A stretch of 64,000 nucleotides of DNA. Origin: Microdochium bolleyi. Taxonomy: Eukaryota; Ascomycota; Sordariomycetes; Xylariales; Microdochiaceae. Both the position numbers and the translations under genes were made by a program. This document shows, one piece after another, positions 22,553-33,438 of the stretch. The stretch covers positions 1,116,001-1,180,000 of the forward strand of contig KQ964248.1 of assembly GCA_001566295.1 (NCBI GenBank). Direction: 5' to 3'. Positions within the stretch are counted from its first letter, which is position 1; the number at the start of each line of letters is the position of its first letter. The notes below the pieces were generated by a model that had not been told where the DNA came from, made no database searches, and saw nothing but the letters and a program-made list of their open reading frames with translations.

Positions 22553-23718
22553 ATGGAGAACACCCCCACAAAGACGAGGCGGACTCGCTTCGTCTGCATA
22601 TCAGACACGCACAACTCGACCGTCAAGCTTCCGAGGGGTGACGTTCTGATCCATGCCGGCGATCTCACTAATACGGGCAGCATCAACGAGGTCAGTCCTT
22701 TGCAAACATCTGCACCGGTAATCAATCTTCTTTTCTAGCTGACTCGCGCCTTGGCATCGTCAAGCTCTCCAAGCAAATCTCTTGGCTCTCCAAGCAGGAC
22801 TTTGAGCGCAAGATCGTGATCGCGGGCAACCACGATCTCACCCTAGACACAGACTTTTACACCCAGCATGGAGCCTACCACCACAACACGAACCCGCAGT
22901 CTCCAGAGGACTGCCAGAAACTCCTCACTGAAAACACTGAGATCCTCTATCTCAACCACTCAGGGACCACAGTGACGCTCACCTCCCTAAGGGGCCCACG
23001 CACAACCTTCACGGTCTTCGGCTCGCCGTACACGCCCAAAATGAGCACAACTACCGGCGACTGGGCCTTCCAGTACAGCCGCGGCGACCTTGACGCCGGA
23101 CGTCGGATATGGCAGGACATCCCCCTCGACACAGACGTCCTCATCACGCACGGCCCAGCCCGCACGCACAGGGACGAGCAGTACCTAAGAGCCAACGGCA
23201 GCGGGGGCGGCCCAGCGGGCTGCGAGGCCCTGAGGCAAGCCATGTGGCGCGTCCGCCCTCGGCTTGCCGTGTGCGGCCACATCCACGAGGGCCGCGGTGC
23301 CGAGCGGGTCACATGGGATCTGGACAGCACCAATGTGAGGTTCAAGGAGAAGACGGTCGAGTCGTGGGTGGATCCGGGGCAAGGCAATAACAAGATCAGC
23401 CTCGTCGATGCGTCTCGGAGAAGCGGCAGGCCGCTGGACAACGACGGGAGCAGTGCAGTCACGGGGAAGCACGCCACGTCAGGCCCTTCGGTCTCCAGTG
23501 TCGCGGACGACGCGGCAAGGCCAGGCATAGGCGTTGAGGGGCTCGCCCGCAGTCCCTCGTCCCCACGGAGCGACCAGCCCGCGCTGACGGGCAGACAGGG
23601 CCGGGCAGAGACGTGCATCATCAACTGCGCGATAATGTCGGGCTCTTATCCCCACAGAGGACCCCGGCGGCTGATGAAGCCTATCGTGGTCGACATTGAT
23701 CTTCCCGTTCGCGAGTGA
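22553..23718 (+). CDS. Calcineurin-like metallophosphoesterase domain protein
   Basis: Two exons: 22553-22690 and 22765-23718, giving 363 residues. The acceptor matters. The obvious '...tctag' at 22739 gives a shifted frame. The AG at 22764, preceded by a gctgact branch site, gives 'SINELSKQISWLSKQDF' leading straight into the metal-binding region. The dinuclear metal-site motifs appear in order: S-D-T-H-N (17-21), G-D-L-T-N (36-40), G-N-H-D (67-70), 'THGPA' near 190 and 'CGHIHEGRG' near 225. These define the MPPED/ser-thr phosphatase-like group, which hydrolyses phosphoester bonds; the cellular substrate is unknown. After residue about 265 the tail is low-complexity Ser/Gly/Arg and may be disordered. 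No targeting signal is visible, so a cytosolic location is inferred. Confidence 0.9.
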
Positions 23719-24490
23719 GCACAGCTGCCGGGATAAAGGATAGCGGTGGGAGCTCTCGCTTAGATTGGCAGGATTCCAAGGTTAGCAGAACGCAGTAGTT
23801 GCTTACCGTGAGACAGTGGGTTTCTACGAGGACCAGCAAGCGGACATGATGATGACATAGACCTCAAGCATCATTTCTTTCCTCGACTCGGGCCATAGAA
23901 GTCCGACGACGAAGTGGAGGTGCTCCACACGTTTTCTGATTTCTGACCCGTGACTGCTTGCATAATTACACCATGCTCTGGAGGCATGCTCCAGGCCACC
24001 TGCCTTGTCCCTGAAGTTGTGTACATCACGACGTAATCGAATGTCATCGTCCTTGGCAATCTGCGAGATTCCTGATCACAGTCTGCAAGCCTCCTCGCGG
24101 GACAAATGGGTTATCGAAAATGAGTTAACTGGTATCATAAGATAAGCTTCGAATTACACCACGAACTAATAAACCTGACTGCTTCCGTGGGGGATTCTGA
24201 AGGGAGAAGAACGGAGCCCTACACAGGACTGCCCGCTGCCGGCTAACAAATAAAGGACAATAATCTCAGAACGTGGCTTTTCGTCTCTCGCAGGCGTCGA
24301 CCTCGAAAATAAAGGAACGGCCATGCCTTCGTCTAGAAACCTCTAGTGAGCAGCTCGAACAATTAGCTCTTTCAAGCATGTATATTGCCAGAAGAGGAAT
24401 GATAGATCGCGGATACCCCACGAGACCAGCTGGTATCGATGGCGGATTTGCTGCATTGCCCACGAAGACTTCCGCACAGGAGGGTGAAGA
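23719..24490. other. Intergenic region between convergent genes
   Basis: Comparatively AT-rich 3' flanks of the phosphoesterase and septin genes. No open frame of coding character and no repeats were seen. Confidence 0.5.
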
Positions 24491-26018
24491 TTAGCGACGG
24501 CCACTGCGGGCAACGCTGCCCTGCATTTGCTCGAGCTCGGTCTCGAGCTGCTTGATGGCGGCGTGTGTCTGCTCGAGGTCCTTGTTGAGACGGTCGCGCT
24601 CGGCAATGAGCTTCTGCTCCCATTGCCGGAAGCGCTGCTCCTCGATCTTGACTTGCTCGGTGAAGCGCTTGCGGAGCGCCTCCTCCTCCTCCTTGTACTT
24701 GGGGTTGTCCAGTTTGCGGGGGCGAGCCTCGCCAAACTTGCGAGTCTCCATCTGCTGCGCCCGGTACGCCTCGTAGTGAAGCTCCTCGGTAGTGTGAATG
24801 AGGTCCAGCATGTGGGTGCGGATCAGGATAGAGCGAAGCTTCTTGAAGTCGCAGTGGTCCTCGTTCTCGACCTCGGCTACACCCCACGAGTACTGGCGAC
24901 CCTTGACGATACGGCCATCGCCAGTCTTGACATCCTTCTCGGAACCGATGACGGCGAAGGGCACCGCAGCCATGAGACTGCGCGCGTGCTGGGCAGCGGC
25001 CTCATCATCCTCCTCGATCGGTGGCTGGTAGATCTTGATGCTCTGGGCCTCGACAACGGCACGGATCTGGAACGTGGCATAGTTTTAGCAAGGATGGACT
25101 TCTCGTACGAAGGTCCGGAAATTTTTCGTACCTTAGCCTTGAACTTGGCGAGGTCAACAGGGCTGAGAGTATCAGCCTTGGCGATGACGGGGATCAGGTT
25201 GACTCTGGAGCAAAGTCTCTTCATGACCTCAATGTCCAGGGGCTTCAAGGTGTGGCCGGTGGGACGGATGAAGTACAAGCAAGCATGGACACGAAGGTCG
25301 ATCTTGTCTTGACGGCGAGGTTGCTGCTCCTGAAGCATGTACGACTCGTGCTGGTCGTCGAGGAACTCGATGATCGGCATCCAGGAGTCGCGGTTGTTGA
25401 CGTAGTCTCCGAAGCCGGGGGTGTCGATGACGGTCAGACGGACTAGAAGGCAAGTTAGTCAGGTCGGTAAAATATTTGCCCATACTGAGAGTATCCCTAC
25501 CCTTGAAGAACTTCTCCTCGAGCTCGGCCTTGGTGATCTCGATCTCGACGGTCTTGTCGACCTGCTTCTGGTGGCGTCTCTTGTGGTCGGCATAGTTCTT
25601 GATGGTGGTCGAGAAGAGGGTGTTGATGAAGGTTGTCTTGCCGAGGCCAGATTCACCAGCGACCTGTTGTACGCGAGAGTCTGCATGTTAGCACCCCTTT
25701 GTGCCGAGCGGGAGCAAGTAGGCTTCGTAGGTGCGAACGAACCATAATAGTGAAGGCGGCACCACGCTTAGCAACAATCTTGTGCCGCTGGTTCGGCCTG
25801 TGCGAATCCGATGTCAGTGTCGCAGACTTGGTAGGAGTTTAGGCCCGACCGCTCGCTCGTGTTTGATGCCGTCCAGAGAGGACTGGCTCGTGAAGCGCGC
25901 GGGCGGCGCCGCCGTGCTGCCCGCTGTAGGGTTCGTGACAGAGCTCGAGGATGCAGGCCGGGGCGGGAGGAGGGACTAACAGGTTGGCAATGCCAATGGG
26001 AGAAGCGGTCTCGGCCAT
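24491..26018 (-). CDS. aspC: Septin, Cdc12/AspC class
   Basis: Five exons on the minus strand: 26018-25981, 25797-25743, 25663-25501, 25442-25132 and 25066-24491, giving 380 residues. Septins are GTP-binding proteins that assemble into hetero-oligomeric rods, rings and bars at septa and branch sites. GTPase motifs are present: G1 'GESGLGKTT' (34-42), G3 'DTPGFGD' and G4 'AKAD'. The septin unique element follows, and a C-terminal coiled coil rich in Glu/Lys/Gln runs from about residue 300 to the end. The start 'GIANLPNQRHKIV' and the compact length match Cdc12/AspC rather than Cdc3/AspB, which has a long N-terminal extension, or Cdc10/AspD, which lacks the coiled coil. Four introns, including a 38-base first exon, crowd the 5' half. 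It is divergent from PWP2 across 1.5 kb. Confidence 0.95.
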
Positions 26019-27534
26019 TGTGAGGGTTTCTGGCTTCGGAGCGGCGATGTGTGGTGTTTGGTGGATGTTTGGGAGGTAGCTGGAAAGTGGATGGGACGCT
26101 CTGTTAGCGGCAAGGGGACAAAGGCGACTTGGGTGCGGAGAGTCGGTCAGCGAAGGGTGCTTGGGCGGGCAGGGACGAACCAGGGATGGGCACTGGCAGT
26201 TGAGTTGGGCCGGCCAGGGGTGCTCAAGCTCGATGCAGCAAGACAAGGACGGCTCGCGGGGAAGAGGTGGTGCAGCTAATAACTACAGTGCTGGGACAGG
26301 AAGCTTCCTCCAGAGAGACGGCATTGAAGTGCTCGCAGAACCAAGATGTCAGCTGTTCTTGATAGAGTCGTGCGGGCTGCTCGGGTGCTGGCTGGTGCTG
26401 GCCGGGACTGCGTGCCTGGAGGAGGTTGTGGAGGAGCTTCGTGTCCACGTCTGTCTTCAAAGTGTCCCAACGACTGGAGCGCTGGCGTCGCCCTTCAGAG
26501 GCTAGCTCGCTCAGGGGCGCGAGGTGGTTGCTCAAGCTCTCCCGTTGCTCGACAATGGAGTGTTTAATTTTGCGGCCCTTGTCCGTCCGCCCTTGCCAGG
26601 GGAAAGAGGGTGGCAGCTGCCGCTCCCAATCATCGCCCATCTCCTATTCCACGATCCCCTCGGGAGCTCACAGGCTCACAGCTCCCTTTGCCCATCCCTG
26701 CCAAGGTCCCATCGTATCCACGAGATGCGGTCGACTCTGATTGTCACATCCAACAGGATTCAGCATGCAACAAGGACCAAAAGCCAGGTGGTGCTTGACG
26801 TTATTACGGTACTTGACTGGGCGATTATGCCGTGATAGTCACAATCCAGCTCATTGCAGTCCGTATCGTCACTTTGGAGCAGGCACAGTCAGAGGACCCG
26901 TTGCGGTACGGCGAGATTATTCGACTGCTGAATACTTGATTTGCATCATTGCGGTCATTATATGTGATCCCGGGAATCCATCTGGCTGGAGATCTTGGCA
27001 AGATAAATGCAGCCTCTCAGAGCTTGACTCACCATGGTGCATTACCACGACCTGAATGAAGTCCCTTCGACTTCCCGCCTCCAGGGCTCTTCGTCGCACC
27101 CGTAAATCTGGGCTGACTCCACCATGGCGCTCGTCCCGCAGACCAATACGCCGAGCAAGTCCACCCACTCTTATCGGCGATAAGAGCCGCAAAAAAAGTT
27201 TGGGAGCGGCATGGCTGCTGCGGCAGCTTCACGGGCCTACAGACTTGCGATCACCGGCCCATGCCCACGCAACTAGGACGCACTGAACGACCACCTGCAC
27301 TTCCCGCTGGCCTACCAGATATCCAACGAAGATCCTCGTTCGGCCGCTCGCTTTCGGAAAATCCTCGAGTACTTGAAGACCATAGCAAACACCGAACAGA
27401 CTCCAGGCCAATTGCAAAGACGACTTCAAGCTTGGCCCAGCTGGTCGTGAAGTCCGAATCACCTCACTTTGCGCCGGCACCCGCACCTACTCCTTCCGAC
27501 TTCGCCCCACGTCGGGCATGGCGACATAGGAACA
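26019..27534. other. Divergent promoter region (septin / PWP2)
   Basis: 1.5 kb between divergent ATGs with no credible coding frame. The PWP2-proximal 370 bases hold a near-perfect inverted repeat described separately, followed by an A7GTTTGGGAG tract. Confidence 0.5.
27168..27186. promoter_or_regulatory. Inverted repeat CTCTTATCG-g-CGATAAGAG upstream of PWP2
   Basis: Two 9-base arms are perfect reverse complements separated by one G, centred about 358 bases before the PWP2 ATG. The right half reads GCGATAAGAG with its spacer base, one base away from the PAC element (GCGATGAG) of ribosome-biogenesis promoters. A poly-A/GTTTGGGAG tract follows within ten bases. A regulatory role is inferred. 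Confidence 0.45.
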
Positions 27535-30312
27535 ATGAAGACCGACTTCAAGTTCTCCAACCTGCTTGGAACTGTCTATAGCCAGGGCAACCTTATCTTC
27601 AGCCCCGACGGCACGGCGTTGTTCTCCCCAGTCGGAAATAGGGTCACAGTCTTCAACCTAGTAGAGTGAGTACTGCGCATCAGACTGATTTCTGTTGACT
27701 CCGACTGACCACAATATTCTCAAAGGAATACCTCGCATACCCTGCCATTGGCGCACCGGAAGAACATATCCCGACTCGGCCTCTCTCCGCGTGGCAACCT
27801 CTTGCTCAGCGTTGACGAAGATGGACACGCCATCTTGACGAACGTCCCTCGCCGCATCTCCATATACCATTTCTCGTTCAGGTCTGCCGTCACTGCCCTT
27901 GCCTTTTCTCCGTCTGGCAGGCATTTCGCCGTCGGCCTGGGTCGCAAGACAGAAGTATGGCAAGTTCCCGCAACGCCAGACTCGAATGCCAACGGTGCGA
28001 TCGAATTTGCACCTTTCGTCCGACACCACACACATATGGGCCACTTCGATGATGTGCGGCATATTGAGTGGTCCAGCGACTCGCGATTTTTCATCACAGC
28101 TTCGAAAGATCTGACTGCGAGGATATGGAGTTTGGAAGCAACAGAAGGATTTACGCCCACCGTTCTATCTGGACACAAGCAGGCGCTTGTTGGTGCTTGG
28201 TTCTCACGCGACCAAGAGACGATATACACTGTCAGCAAGGACGGTGCCGTCTTCGACTGGCAATATGTCCGGCCTCGGAACGCACCGGAACCAGAGGAAG
28301 ACGAGGAGATGCAAGATGCCGAAGCTGCCGACATGCGGTGGAGAGTCGTCAAGAGGAGCTACTTCATGCAAGGTAGTGCCACCGTCCGCTGTGCATCATA
28401 CCATCCGGAAAGCAACCTGCTCGTTGCTGGCTTTTCCAATGGCGTCTTCGGCCTGTACGAGATGCCCGACTTCAACCAGGTGCACACGCTAAGCATCTCC
28501 CAGAACGAGATCGACTACGTTACGATCAACAAGAGTGGCGAGTGGCTGGCATTCGGCGCCTCCAAACTTGGTCAGTTGTTAGTGTGGGAATGGCAATCTG
28601 AGTCCTACATTCTCAAGCAACAAGGCCATTTCGATTCCATGAACTCCCTTGTATACTCCCCAGATGGCCAGCGGATAGTGACGACTGCGGACGATGGCAA
28701 GATCAAGGTCTGGGATGTCAACTCGGGATTCTGCATCGTCACTTTCACGGAACACACAAGCGGAGTGACAGCCTGCGAGTTCGCCAAGAAGGGCAATGTC
28801 CTGTTCACATCCAGTCTCGATGGCTCTATCCGAGCTTGGGATCTGATACGTTACAGGAACTTCAGGACCTTCACAGCCCCCACACGGTTGTCCTTCTCGT
28901 GTATGGCGGTGGACCCCAGTGGCGAAGTTGTGGCCGCCGGCTCTCTAGACTCCTTTGATATCTACATCTGGTCTGTGCAGACTGGTCAGTTGCTTGATCA
29001 GCTCTCCGGTCACGAAGGCCCGGTGTGCTCCCTGGCGTTTGCGCCGAACGGTGACATTCTGGTCAGTGGCAGTTGGGATCGGACAGCCAGGATGTGGTCC
29101 ATCTTCAACCGGACGCAGACAAGTGAGCCTTTGCAGCTACAATCCGACGTGCTCGACATTGCAGTGCGGCCAGACTCAGCACAGCTCGCCATATCCACGT
29201 TAGACGGTCAGCTTTCTTTCTGGTCCGTGTCAGAAGCTGAGCAGATTTCCGGGGTTGACGGCCGACGCGATGCTTCTGGTGGTCGAAAGATCTCGGACCG
29301 GAGGACAGCGGCCAATGTTGCAGACACGAAGAGCTTCAGCACAATCCGGTATTCCACAGACGGCAGCTGCATCTTGGCGGCAGGCAGCAGCAAGTACATT
29401 TGTCTGTACTCTGTCAGCACGATGGTGCTGCTCAAGAAGTTCACCGTCAGTGTCAACCTCTCGTTGTCAGGCACGCAAGAGTTCTTGAACAGTAAGCTCC
29501 TCACAGAGGCTGGACCGGAGGGCCTCCTTGACGACGAGGCGGAGAACTCGGACTACGAGGCCAGAAAAGACAAGGCCCTGCCAGGATCCAAACGCGGTGG
29601 CGACCCGTCTGCCCGCAGCAAGCACCCGGAGATCAAAGTCAACAGTGTCGGCTTCGCACCAACTGGCACATCCTTCTGCGCGGCGTCCACGGAAGGTCTC
29701 CTGATCTACAGCTTGGACAACCACCTCCAGTTCGATCCCTTCGACCTGAACATGGAGATTACTCCGGCGTCGACGATCGCGGTGCTCGAGAACGAGAAGG
29801 ACTACCTGAAGGCGCTCGTCATGGCGTTCCGCCTCAACGAGGCCGGACTGATCAAGCGCGTCTTCCAGGCGACGCCGCACGCGGAGATTCCGCTCGTGGT
29901 CGAGCAGTTCCCGACCGTCTATGCCTCGAGGTTACTCCGCTTCGTGGCGGCGCAAACGGAAGAGAGCCCGCACATCGAGTTCTGCCTGCTGTGGATTAAG
30001 GCTCTAGTCGATAAGCACGGCGCCTGGCTGACCGCGAACCGCGGCAAAGTGGATATCGAGCTGCGGATCGTGGCCCGGGCCGTCGCGAGGATGCGCGACG
30101 ACATCAGAAGGCTGGGTGAGGAGAACGTGTACATGGTGGACTACCTCCTGGGTCAGGCAGATAGCAAGCGCGCGGTGGGCGAGGACGGCAAGCTTCTTAC
30201 AAACGGCAGCGATGGGTCTGCAAAGCTCCTGCTGTCTGGGGAGCCTAGTGCTGGCATCATGGATGAGGATATGGAGTCGGAAGGAGAGGACGAATGGATC
30301 GGCCTGGACTGA
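27535..30312 (+). CDS. pwp2: Periodic tryptophan protein 2 (PWP2/UTP1), SSU processome WD40 protein
   Basis: Two exons: 27535-27665 and 27726-30312, giving 905 residues, the family length. The donor lies inside a Glu codon (GA|G), and the frame resumes as 'ENTSHTLPLAHRKN'. PWP2 is a core of the UTP-B subcomplex of the nucleolar 90S pre-ribosome, needed for early 18S rRNA processing. The sequence shows tandem WD40 repeats over roughly residues 1-620 (for example 'GHFDSMNSLVYSPDGQRIV...IKVWD', 'GHEGPVCSLAFAPNG'). A charged linker follows at about 595-635. The C-terminal Utp12 domain spans about 680-850 ('EKDYLKALVMAFRLNE...'). The end is acidic (DEDMESEGEDEW). An inverted GATAAG-type element upstream is shared with YTM1. 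Confidence 0.96.
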
Positions 30313-31338
30313 ATAGGGGTCCTGGGTTGTGAGCCATCATAGCCGTTCGTTTTTTTCTGCGGAGGGTCTGGCTCGTAGATTTCTCGCATGAAGACATGGT
30401 TGTATATAATTTTCTTGGCGCATCGGTACAGCGGTAGGCATTACGAAAGAACGGTTCGTACGCATGATCGAGACTTGCAGGCAACTGGTACATGGGCCCT
30501 ACGCATGTGCATGTGAGGTCGATTCCAAAAAGCAGCGAATCAAGAAATAGAGAAAAGTAAGAAAAAGAGAGAAGAATTCCGGCGTTTTCAAGACTCTTCG
30601 CACAATATCCTAGGCTTCACATGAAGGATGTTGTGGAGAAATGTCTCCGGGCTTGTCTCCGCAATCTGCTGTGGTGCCTGGATGACGTATCGAGTTGTTA
30701 CCACAATTCTCACGCTCTGCTCCCGCCTTTTCCCAAAGGTCCTCGCTGTCTTCCGAACCTGTCAACAGCACATTCGCCACTTTTCCAGCAGCGCGGGAGC
30801 TTCTAGCCGGCGGAGGAGTAGGGGGTTACCTAGCGGAGGTACTGCATTAGTCACACCCTGCAGCGCGTGTGTGCATCGTGCTCGCCACCACCACCATTCG
30901 CCGCTCTAGGAGCCATCCAGGCAGCAGCAGGCCACGGCAAACCACGAGTCACTCATGTCCACTCCCACAACCTGCATGGCCTAGCAATACACAGCGGAGC
31001 CTGCTCCGACTATACACTCAGAGTCATCCTGCCCCCACGAGAGCGGCTCAGGCGAATATAAAGTGGTGCTGCCGGGCTATAGGTGTCGTCAGTCTGTACT
31101 CTCCCTGACGTGCCGGTCATTCGAGTTGTCCTCGATCTCGCCTCATTCGCTTCTCCCACATAAGCGCAAGGTTTCCCACGATTCGGCACTTATACGTGAA
31201 GCACGGGCACGGAGCCAAGCTACAACTGCCAGCCTATCTTAATTTGAAGAGATTGGTGGTCTTAAGACACATCTTTCGCCTGTTCAGAGTGATAGCCTTG
31301 GAGGACAGTCTTTCTGGTCGCTCCATAACTCTCCGGCC
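30313..31338. other. Intergenic region, promoter of the BCS1-like gene
   Basis: No coding frame of merit. A TATAAA occurs near 31057, 280 bases before the next ATG, and is a plausible core promoter for the BCS1-like gene. The left 300 bases are the PWP2 3' flank. Confidence 0.4.
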
Positions 31339-33438
31339 ATGGATTTCGGTGCACTATTTCGAGGGCTTCTCCCGCCGGCCATTACGATCGCCAACATGAC
31401 CACTGGGGAGCCAGCGATTGCCTCGATAGCAACAACGCCACCAGAGTTCCACGGCGGTGGCCATGCCAGCGGTCCAGGCTCGTCACATGGATCCTCGTCC
31501 TCGACAGAGAGCACGCGGATGCTCGAGGGCCTGCTGCCGATGCTCGGCCTCCGCGGCTTCGCCCCGCTGTACGGTTTCGTGGGCAACTGGCTGGGCATCG
31601 ACCCAGGGATGATGCTCACCGTGCTGGGCGTGATCTGGGCGGCGCAGAAGATCGGGCAGCAGCTCTACAACCTCGCCAAGCTCATCGTCACGACTTACCT
31701 GATGAGCAGCATCCACGTTGCCAGCACCGACGACATATACCTCCACCTGATGAAGTGGCTCGCCACGCAGCCGCGGATGACGGACTCGCGCTCGCTGATG
31801 GTCGAGACGGCGAGCAAGACGGCATGGGAGGACGAGCTCGACGCCTCCACGGTGCCCCGGGACCGGTCCGGCAAGTATCTCAACTTCTCGAACCAGGAGG
31901 CCCGCGCGCCGCCGCTGTTTGTGCCCGCCATGGGCCGCCACAGCTTCTGGTGGCAGGGCCAGTTCTTCAAGCTGCACCGCAAGCAGGAGTCCGTGTTCGA
32001 CGACGGGGCTGCATCCGGGGCCACGACGTTCAGAGACAAAGAGGACCTCGTCATCTCATGCCTTTGGCGGAGCCCCGAGCCCATCAAGAAGCTCCTCCAG
32101 CACGCAAAGGACCAGTACTACAAGGATCACCAGGCGCGCACGCTCGTGAAGCGGCCCTTCCCGCACAACATGCGGCGCTTCGCGCGCAACTTGTGGCAGG
32201 TCGTCGCGAACCGGCCCGTGAGAGACATGCGCACCGTGGTGCTGGACAGCCGCCAGAAGGCGCAGATCCTGAACGACATGAACGAGTACCTGCACCCGAG
32301 CACGCCGCGGTGGTATGCGAACCGCGGGATCCCGCTGCGGAGGGGCTACCTGTTCCACGGCCCGCCAGGGACGGGCAAGACGTCGCTGTCCTTCGCCCTG
32401 GCCGGTGTTTTCGGGCTGGATATCCACGTCATCTCCCTGCTCGAGCCCACGCTGACCGAGGAGGACCTGAGTACACTGCTGGGCTCCCTGCCCCGGCGGT
32501 GCATCGTTTTGCTGGAGGATATTGACACGGCTGGCCTGCGTAGGCCCGAGAACGAGCTGGAGCGGAGCGAGCGGGCATCGCGAAGACCGCGCGACGGCCA
32601 GGCTGGTGGCGGTCGCGGAGGCCGCCGGAGTGGCGGCAAGAAATCCGACGAAGCAAACAACAACGATCACGACAAGGACAAAGCCGACACCAACTCAGCA
32701 GTCACCACGGCGTCGCCCCAGGACTGGAAGGTCAGCGACCTCGCGAGAGCCCTCAAGACCGAGTCGGCCAACTCGGACAGCGACGCCAAGAAGCAGGGGA
32801 TATCGCTGTCGGGCCTGCTCAACGCCATCGATGGCGTGGCCTCGCACGAGGGCAGGGTGCTCATCATGACGACCAACGTGCCTGAGGCGCTGGACGAGGC
32901 GCTCATCCGCCCGGGGCGGGTGGACCTGCAGGTCGCCTTCTCGAGCGCGACGACGAGGCAGGCCGAGGAGCTGTTCCTGCGGATGTACGAGAGCGACGAG
33001 AAGATTGGCATGCTGGCGCGCGGGGGCCAGCAGCAGCAGCTGGGGAGTGTGAATGGGTTGGCAGACGACACACCACTGCTCAACGGCGACGGAGGGGCAG
33101 GCTCACAAAAAACCACTGTCAATGGGCACGGCAAACATGAGCACGCTGCTTCACTTGTGGAAACAACAACCCAGCGGAAACCTTCAGCTGGTCCCCACGA
33201 GGACGAAGGAGATGACGAAGAAGACCACCCGGACGTCCTCACCGAGTCCCAGCTCGCCTCCACCGCGCGCGCCTTCGCCGCCGTGATCCCCAACGGGCAG
33301 TTCAGCCCGGCCGAGATCCAGGGGTTCCTGCTGAAGCGCAAGAAGCACCCGCTGCGCGCGGTGCGGGAGGCCCAGGCCTGGGTCGAGGCGCTGGTCCGGC
33401 AGAAGGAGAGCCACAGCAAGGTGCTCGAGGTTCAGTAG
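31339..33438 (+). CDS. BCS1-like AAA ATPase
   Basis: A single exon of 699 codons. It has the BCS1 layout: a hydrophobic stretch near residues 90-125, a BCS1-specific N domain ('VMETASKTAW'-like region through 'FRDKEDLVISCLWRS'), and then one AAA module. Walker A is G-P-P-G-T-G-K-T at 341-348, Walker B 'LLEDID' at 391-396, and the second region of homology 'LIMTTNVPEALDEALIRPGRVD' lies near 510-530, two residues longer than quoted. True Bcs1 translocates the folded Rieske protein across the inner mitochondrial membrane. This protein is much longer than yeast Bcs1 (about 450 residues) and belongs to the expanded filamentous-fungal paralogues whose substrates are unknown. Two low-complexity insertions stand out: about 75 charged residues after Walker B (about 400-470) and about 65 residues near 560-625. 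It is more likely a paralogue than the Rieske chaperone itself. Confidence 0.88.
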   Translation: MDFGALFRGLLPPAITIANMTTGEPAIASIATTPPEFHGGGHASGPGSSHGSSSSTESTRMLEGLLPMLGLRGFAPLYGFVGNWLGIDPGMMLTVLGVIWAAQKIGQQLYNLAKLIVTTYLMSSIHVASTDDIYLHLMKWLATQPRMTDSRSLMVETASKTAWEDELDASTVPRDRSGKYLNFSNQEARAPPLFVPAMGRHSFWWQGQFFKLHRKQESVFDDGAASGATTFRDKEDLVISCLWRSPEPIKKLLQHAKDQYYKDHQARTLVKRPFPHNMRRFARNLWQVVANRPVRDMRTVVLDSRQKAQILNDMNEYLHPSTPRWYANRGIPLRRGYLFHGPPGTGKTSLSFALAGVFGLDIHVISLLEPTLTEEDLSTLLGSLPRRCIVLLEDIDTAGLRRPENELERSERASRRPRDGQAGGGRGGRRSGGKKSDEANNNDHDKDKADTNSAVTTASPQDWKVSDLARALKTESANSDSDAKKQGISLSGLLNAIDGVASHEGRVLIMTTNVPEALDEALIRPGRVDLQVAFSSATTRQAEELFLRMYESDEKIGMLARGGQQQQLGSVNGLADDTPLLNGDGGAGSQKTTVNGHGKHEHAASLVETTTQRKPSAGPHEDEGDDEEDHPDVLTESQLASTARAFAAVIPNGQFSPAEIQGFLLKRKKHPLRAVREAQAWVEALVRQKESHSKVLEVQ

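Noticed and set aside
22691..22739. Obvious acceptor '...tctag' for the phosphoesterase intron
   Set aside because: It leads to a shifted frame and early stop. The AG at 22764 with a gctgact branch site restores conserved sequence, so no frameshift or pseudogene needs to be invoked.
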